From NCBI RefSeq assembly GCF_937898925.1, contig NZ_CALDKF010000058.1, positions 1 through 9,965 on the forward strand: 9,965 bases of DNA, in the 5' to 3' direction. The translations under genes and the position numbers were made by a program. The number at the start of each line of letters is the position of its first letter. Within the stretch, counting starts at the first letter, position 1. The notes beneath the pieces are model-generated. The model was not told where the DNA came from, did not search any database, and saw only the letters and a list, made by a program, of their open reading frames with translations. Shown in pieces: positions 6,117 through 9,965 of this stretch. The DNA is from an uncultured Methanobrevibacter sp. GTDB lineage: Archaea; Methanobacteriota; Methanobacteria; Methanobacteriales; Methanobacteriaceae.

Positions 6117-7374
6117 AAATGCTTATGTCTTTTGATTCATCCAATACTTCCATGTTCACATTTCCAATCTTACCCATCTGGTAATCTGCAGCCATATCAG
6201 CATCAACCCAGTTAAGTGACATATATCTTTTACCTTCAAGTTCAGGAAGTGGAAACAAACCAAACATTGTTCTTTTTTCATTCTCAAACAAGGCACCGGT
6301 AGGTGCTAACATATTAACCAATTCAAGTTTCTGTGTTGTGGTCATAAAGATTAAGTCTTTAGGATAAAACTTAACCTGATTACCAAATGACCTTTCACGA
6401 TCTGTGAAGCATTTCTTTGTGAATGCCTGACCTAATGCAATGATTAAAGGTTCGAGTGCTTTTTGATAAAATGCTTCATACTGTTCTTTTGAATAATCAC
6501 CAGTTAATATAGCAAGTGAAATTCCCCAGTTTCTTAAAATCTTTTCATCAATGAATTTAAGTGTAGGTTCATCAACCATCTTTATATCTTTAGGGAATGG
6601 AATTAATTCACCCTTAAGGTCAAGTGGTAAAAATCCACTTACATTGTTTCTAAGATTGTCTTCAAGTTTATGAATAGCATCAATCATTGATCCGTCATCA
6701 AGTAATGTATTGTACTTAATAACACCATTAACTGCATAAGATGAATTCATAGCCTTTGCAATTCCCTGAAGCATTGAATGATTAAGTTCCAAAGTTTCAA
6801 GAAGTCCTTTATGATCTGGCTGACCAAATCTATTTCCACCCATATATTCATTCATACCATATTGGTATCTAATATGAATTACATCATCATAAGGGATTGT
6901 AGTGTTTTCACCATTCCAAAAATAAAACTTAACAAATAATCTTCCAGATGCATCTTCAATGAAATCAACCTGTGTAGGATTAATTGGATATAGTGCTTCA
7001 TAATATCTTTTTTCAGCACCTGTTTTCTTATCAACCCATGTGTAATAAGTTGGAATGATAAAAGCATTGAAGTTAAGCAATAATAACCACATTGTTTTTT
7101 CAATAAATTCACTTGTAGTCATTAAAGGATTAGGATTATTTAACACTTCCTGAAGATCTGACATAACAGGTGACACATCATTGTTAACCACTCTAATGTG
7201 TGCCGGTTTCAGTTTCTTCATTTCATCCACTATGCACTTTAAAGCTTGTTGAACAACATCTGATGCATAGATGTCAGTTCCAAACTGTGAATATATAGGC
7301 ATCCAACCATCAAATGTTGGTGCATATTTTGAATTTTTAGGTGATTTTCTAAAAAACTTATCAAACCAACTCAT
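6115..7374 (-). CDS. Portal protein, HK97 type
   Basis: A 419-residue portal protein, which forms the dodecameric ring at one capsid vertex through which TerL drives DNA and to which the connector binds. Family landmarks are visible in order: MSWFDKFFRKS at the start, VVQQALKCIVDEMKKL at about 40-55, LNNPNPLMTTSEFIEK at about 77-92, LLLNFNAFIIPTYY, DVIHIRYQYGMNEYMGGN, then the long central part with VDEPTLKFIDEKILRNWGIS and ILTGDYSKEQYEAFYQKALEP. The C-terminal part has RTMFGLFPLPELEGKRYMSL followed by NWVDADMAADYQ. The length and motif order fit the HK97 gp3 group of Firmicutes phages. The ATG at 7374 has TAGGAGT at eight bases, and the gap to the fibre-like gene is 18 bp. Unlike the usual order, a fibre-like gene separates it from TerL and two more separate it from the protease. 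Confidence 0.93.
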   Translation of the reverse strand: MSWFDKFFRKSPKNSKYAPTFDGWMPIYSQFGTDIYASDVVQQALKCIVDEMKKLKPAHIRVVNNDVSPVMSDLQEVLNNPNPLMTTSEFIEKTMWLLLLNFNAFIIPTYYTWVDKKTGAEKRYYEALYPINPTQVDFIEDASGRLFVKFYFWNGENTTIPYDDVIHIRYQYGMNEYMGGNRFGQPDHKGLLETLELNHSMLQGIAKAMNSSYAVNGVIKYNTLLDDGSMIDAIHKLEDNLRNNVSGFLPLDLKGELIPFPKDIKMVDEPTLKFIDEKILRNWGISLAILTGDYSKEQYEAFYQKALEPLIIALGQAFTKKCFTDRERSFGNQVKFYPKDLIFMTTTQKLELVNMLAPTGALFENEKRTMFGLFPLPELEGKRYMSLNWVDADMAADYQMGKIGNVNMEVLDESKDISI

Positions 7375-7392
7375 TTTTAAAAACTCCTAAAT

Positions 7393-8394
7393 TTATTTTG
7401 AAACAACATTTACTTCAACATATGTTGCTTTAGTACCAGATGTAGCTGCCCACAACCATAACTTTATTTGTGATGCTGACGCTGATTGAATTGTTGCACC
7501 TGCTATATCATTACCACATAGAGAACTAACTGTAATTGAATAGTATGAATTTAAAGTTACAGGTAGGTTTATATCAAAAGTAGAAGTTCTATATTTCAAA
7601 TTACCAATAGAGCCATTATAGTTAATACTTGCATAAGCGTGATAATGTAAATGATAAACATTAGCACTATCTTTATAATAATGCCAATTCCCTGATGTTT
7701 TCCAATCGTGTTTTGGTTCTTTGCTGCTATCTGTTGCACTTCCGGCTGTGTTTGCATAATTACAAGATCCGCTTGAAGTGATAAATCCGGCACCATTAGT
7801 CAATTGATTTGTATTTGTTGGAACCTCAATATTTGCTGTCGCATCACCAGATTGATTAGCAGTAAATGTTGCAACATTTGTTCCATTCTTTTGAATGGTC
7901 AATTTGCCATTATTGGCAGCGGCCGGAATTGTAGGTTGTCCAGTTAAATCTGCATAAGCACCAGTAAACGCAACAGTCTTTAGATCACTAAAGAATTTCT
8001 TTATTTTTCCAAAGATTACTTTCAGACTATCCCCTGAATCAATATTTGTTCTGGATGATGCTTCTGTAAATGTGGCATAGTTATCAGCCACATTAATATC
8101 ATCTGCTTCTATAAAAGACTTAAGTCCTATAACATCATCAGCTGTAATACTACCTGTTTCATATCTGAACAATTCATAGTTATATTCAGATAATCTTTTA
8201 AGTCCTATATTTCCATCTAAGCTGTCAATCTTAACTATGCTGATATTATGACCACTTATTGTTGTGGTATATGTTCCTGAACCAACCCAGTTAGATGAAT
8301 CAATTTCAGTGCTATTGATGAATAATCTATTTGTTCCATCATCTATACTGGCAAGTAAATCTTCACCAGTTACAATCTGAAGTTCATTATTCAT
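7393..8394 (-). CDS. Tail-fibre-like virion protein between terminase and portal
   Basis: A 333-residue fibre-like protein. The N-terminal 80 residues (RLFINSTEIDSSNWVGSGTY, ...GNIGLKRLSEYNYELF) may be an attachment domain. A helix at about 117-140 ends in GKIKKFFSDLKTVAF, followed by TGAYADLTGQPTIP (about 144-157), a junction common in phage tail fibres. Then comes a beta repeat region (NNGKLTIQKNGTNVATFTAN, NTNQLTNGAGFI) with a fibre-type TNQLTN-GAGFIT element at about 195-207 and NYANTAGSA. The last 110 residues are Tyr/His/Trp-rich (GNWHYYKDSANVYHLHYHAY) with an IKLWLWAATSG strand and look like a receptor-binding or globular tip. The ATG at 8394 has GAGGTGA at six bases, formed by the last codons and TGA stop of TerL, so it is co-translated with TerL. 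I cannot say whether it sits on tail or head; position between TerL and portal is unusual. Confidence 0.68.
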   Translation of the reverse strand: MNNELQIVTGEDLLASIDDGTNRLFINSTEIDSSNWVGSGTYTTTISGHNISIVKIDSLDGNIGLKRLSEYNYELFRYETGSITADDVIGLKSFIEADDINVADNYATFTEASSRTNIDSGDSLKVIFGKIKKFFSDLKTVAFTGAYADLTGQPTIPAAANNGKLTIQKNGTNVATFTANQSGDATANIEVPTNTNQLTNGAGFITSSGSCNYANTAGSATDSSKEPKHDWKTSGNWHYYKDSANVYHLHYHAYASINYNGSIGNLKYRTSTFDINLPVTLNSYYSITVSSLCGNDIAGATIQSASASQIKLWLWAATSGTKATYVEVNVVSK

Positions 8395-8400
8395 GCCTTA

Positions 8401-9965
8401 TCACCTCAAAAAATTCTGCAGTTCAGTCTTATACCTTCTTAACATTTCATAACACATTACAGCTGAAAGTGTTCCATCAATTCTTCTTGATGCTTGACCT
8501 TTTATCTTAACGGGCATCAGATGTCCTGTATCAAATACCTGTACTGATGTGTTAGTTAAACACCATTTATCAATTGGATTATCATTGAACCAAACTGACT
8601 GATCTCTGATGTCAGCTTCCAATAATCGCATTGGTGAAGTTAAGACATATCTGTTTTGATAAACCATTTCAGTTTCAAATCCATAGTCATTCATACGCTT
8701 AAGAAATTCTTTAGCAAATCGTTGGTCATATCCACACTTGAATAACCTGATTCCATGATCCTTGTAAAGCTCATAAAACCAATCAGCTACAGTGGCAACA
8801 TCAACTTCATTACCTTCTGTGATTCTAAGAAGTCCTTTTCTTGCCCATTCTTCATACTTAGCACCTGATTCTTTATCATCACTTGTTTTAAGCTTTGATT
8901 CAGGAATCCAATACATAGAATAGATATACTTCTTAGAATCATTAGCCTTAAGCATAAGCACTTTGGCTGAACACATATCTGTAGTTTCAGCCAAATCCAC
9001 TCCACCTACTGCCATAGTATTACGAAATGAATCAAGTTGGTATGCGCTTGAAAAGTCCAACAATTCGCTCATAATCCACGCTTCACTATTTGATACCTTG
9101 AAGTTAAAATCCTTGGATAATGTGAACATTCTGTCAGCCTTTGACCTTCTGGCTGCATCCACCTGTTCTTGTAAATAATCCCACCTTTTGATAACACCAA
9201 GTGAAGGGTTAGACTTAAACCAACTATCTGGATTTTGCCACACTTCCTGTTCACTATCTTGGGTGTAAAGCCATGGAAGATACCTTTCAGCACTAATGCT
9301 GTCATCTTCACCTGATAATATCTTTCTTGCTTTAATCAGTTCTTCATCCAGGAATCCACCATTAACAAATCCTTCAGTGGTGATTAGGATCAACTTTGGA
9401 TTAGGTTTAAGTGATTGTGATTGTTCAATAGACTTAATGATGACATTGTCTTTCATTTCATGTACTTCATCCACTATTGCAAAATCAATATTTCTACCTT
9501 CCTTGTTTCTGGTTCGATCTGATAATTTGAACACCTTTGAATTATTGATCTTACACTTAATCCATTGTTGATTCTTCCAAGTGTCCTTTTGTTTGGAATC
9601 AATCATTAAGCGCATTGTATCAATTGCCTGGTATAAAATATTAGCCTGGTTATCATCATTACTACTGCAGACAATATCTGATCCTTCATTTCCCATAATC
9701 ATTTCAGTCAGGGCCATAGCTGAACAAGTTTCAGACTTTGAATTTTTCCTGGCAATTAATAATAAAATCCTTCTAAATCTGTCAGTTCCATCCGGCATCT
9801 TAAATCCATAGACAACAGATATGAATGCCTTTTGCCATAACATAAGTTTCATAGGTTTGCCATAAAAAGGTGATTTTGTCAGTTTGACACAATGTTCCAT
9901 GAAATCCATTCTGTCATCTGCATCAGTACAGTCATAGACATATCTGTCATCATCCAATTCTTCCA
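8401..9965 (-). CDS. terL: Terminase large subunit (TerL), N-terminus beyond window edge
   Basis: This is the packaging motor: an N-terminal ATPase that pumps DNA into the procapsid through the portal and a C-terminal nuclease that cuts the concatemer. The frame is open to the right edge, so the true start lies outside. Counting from a TTG at 9957, the ATPase shows LWQKAFI (about 40-46), a Walker A of the terminase form ARKNSKS (69-75), a Walker B with VDE in FAIVDEVHE (Asp163-Glu164) and a coupling motif LILITTEG. The nuclease shows GGVDLAETTD (Asp321), GYDQRF (Asp411) and RRIDGTLSAV (Asp494), the acidic metal-binding set. This is the HK97-type (Terminase_1) family. The TTG is not a credible start because coding sequence runs upstream of it, and about 20-60 residues are probably missing. 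The small subunit would lie beyond the window. Confidence 0.93.
   Translation of the reverse strand, partial: EELDDDRYVYDCTDADDRMDFMEHCVKLTKSPFYGKPMKLMLWQKAFISVVYGFKMPDGTDRFRRILLLIARKNSKSETCSAMALTEMIMGNEGSDIVCSSNDDNQANILYQAIDTMRLMIDSKQKDTWKNQQWIKCKINNSKVFKLSDRTRNKEGRNIDFAIVDEVHEMKDNVIIKSIEQSQSLKPNPKLILITTEGFVNGGFLDEELIKARKILSGEDDSISAERYLPWLYTQDSEQEVWQNPDSWFKSNPSLGVIKRWDYLQEQVDAARRSKADRMFTLSKDFNFKVSNSEAWIMSELLDFSSAYQLDSFRNTMAVGGVDLAETTDMCSAKVLMLKANDSKKYIYSMYWIPESKLKTSDDKESGAKYEEWARKGLLRITEGNEVDVATVADWFYELYKDHGIRLFKCGYDQRFAKEFLKRMNDYGFETEMVYQNRYVLTSPMRLLEADIRDQSVWFNDNPIDKWCLTNTSVQVFDTGHLMPVKIKGQASRRIDGTLSAVMCYEMLRRYKTELQNFLR

Noticed and set aside
7393..7750. Diversity-generating retroelement variable region in the fibre-like C-terminus
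   Set aside because: No reverse transcriptase, template repeat or second copy of the segment is in the window, so nothing supports a DGR here.
3182..9311. Short minus-strand frames inside other genes (3182-3379, 4278-4472, 6879-7112, 7596-7796, 8787-9005, 9069-9311)
   Set aside because: They are out-of-frame shadows of the capsid, unknown, portal, fibre-like and terminase genes; compositions are low-complexity and unlike phage proteins.
792..9811. Plus-strand open frames (for example 792-977, 931-1131, 2036-2242, 2386-2691, 4797-5003, 5946-6215, 8963-9178, 9296-9571, 9581-9811)
   Set aside because: All lie antisense to well-supported phage genes, show no family motifs, and have no Shine-Dalgarno of the strength seen on the minus strand.
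9955..9957. TTG at 9957 as the start of the terminase
   Set aside because: The frame is open to the window edge and the visible N-terminus lacks the first part expected for TerL; the real start is outside.
1..9965. CRISPR array, tRNA, insertion sequence, attachment site, promoter or terminator
   Set aside because: Genes abut with gaps of at most 21 bp and I see no regular repeat-spacer array, cloverleaf, terminal inverted repeats or GC stem followed by a T run.
1..9965. A previously undescribed defence or other non-phage system
   Set aside because: Nearly every gene fits a standard siphophage head and neck role; the only unexplained parts are the interleaved fibre-like genes and two unknown small proteins, which are reported as findings.

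Overview
The window is a compact piece of a tailed-phage (siphovirus-type) or prophage genome, read entirely from the minus strand. It holds the HK97-like packaging, capsid and neck module, from the large terminase at the right edge to the start of the major tail protein at the left edge. The DNA is AT-rich, Shine-Dalgarno sites are strong (GAGGTGA/AAGGAGG type), and the protein families are those of phages infecting Firmicutes, probably gut Clostridia/Erysipelotrichia-like hosts. No host gene, integrase or att site is present, so prophage and free phage cannot be told apart.

In transcription order (right to left): large terminase TerL (8401-9965, cut by the window edge); a fibre-like protein (7393-8394); HK97-type portal (6115-7374); a BppU-type N-terminal domain protein with a C-terminal beta-rich region (4745-6103); a small AT-rich protein of unknown function (4207-4737); S78 prohead protease (3546-4187); HK97-fold major capsid protein (2295-3539); a phi29-gp8.5-type head fibre protein with two repeats (1978-2274); a conserved small putative virion protein (1573-1956); gp6-type head-tail connector (1309-1551); head closure/adaptor (952-1299); HK97-gp10-type tail component (521-952); a putative tail terminator (145-516); and the first 46 codons of a phi13-type major tail protein (1-140).

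Genes are separated by 0-21 bp or overlap by 1 bp. In several junctions the Shine-Dalgarno of one gene lies in the last codons or stop of the gene before it, so the set looks like one translationally coupled late operon. No promoter, terminator, RNA gene or gene-free stretch above 25 bp is visible.

The logic is standard: TerL packages DNA through the portal into a procapsid of coiled-coil-tagged capsid protein, the protease trims that tag, and the connector, adaptor, gp10-like and terminator proteins join the head to the tail tube. The unusual part is that three fibre- or adhesin-like genes are interleaved between TerL, portal and protease, where most HK97-like phages have none. With the head fibre pair after the capsid gene, up to five of the fourteen genes may make surface-exposed virion proteins. 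Four gene starts were moved from the longest open frame to an internal ATG, because the Shine-Dalgarno sequence shows the true start.
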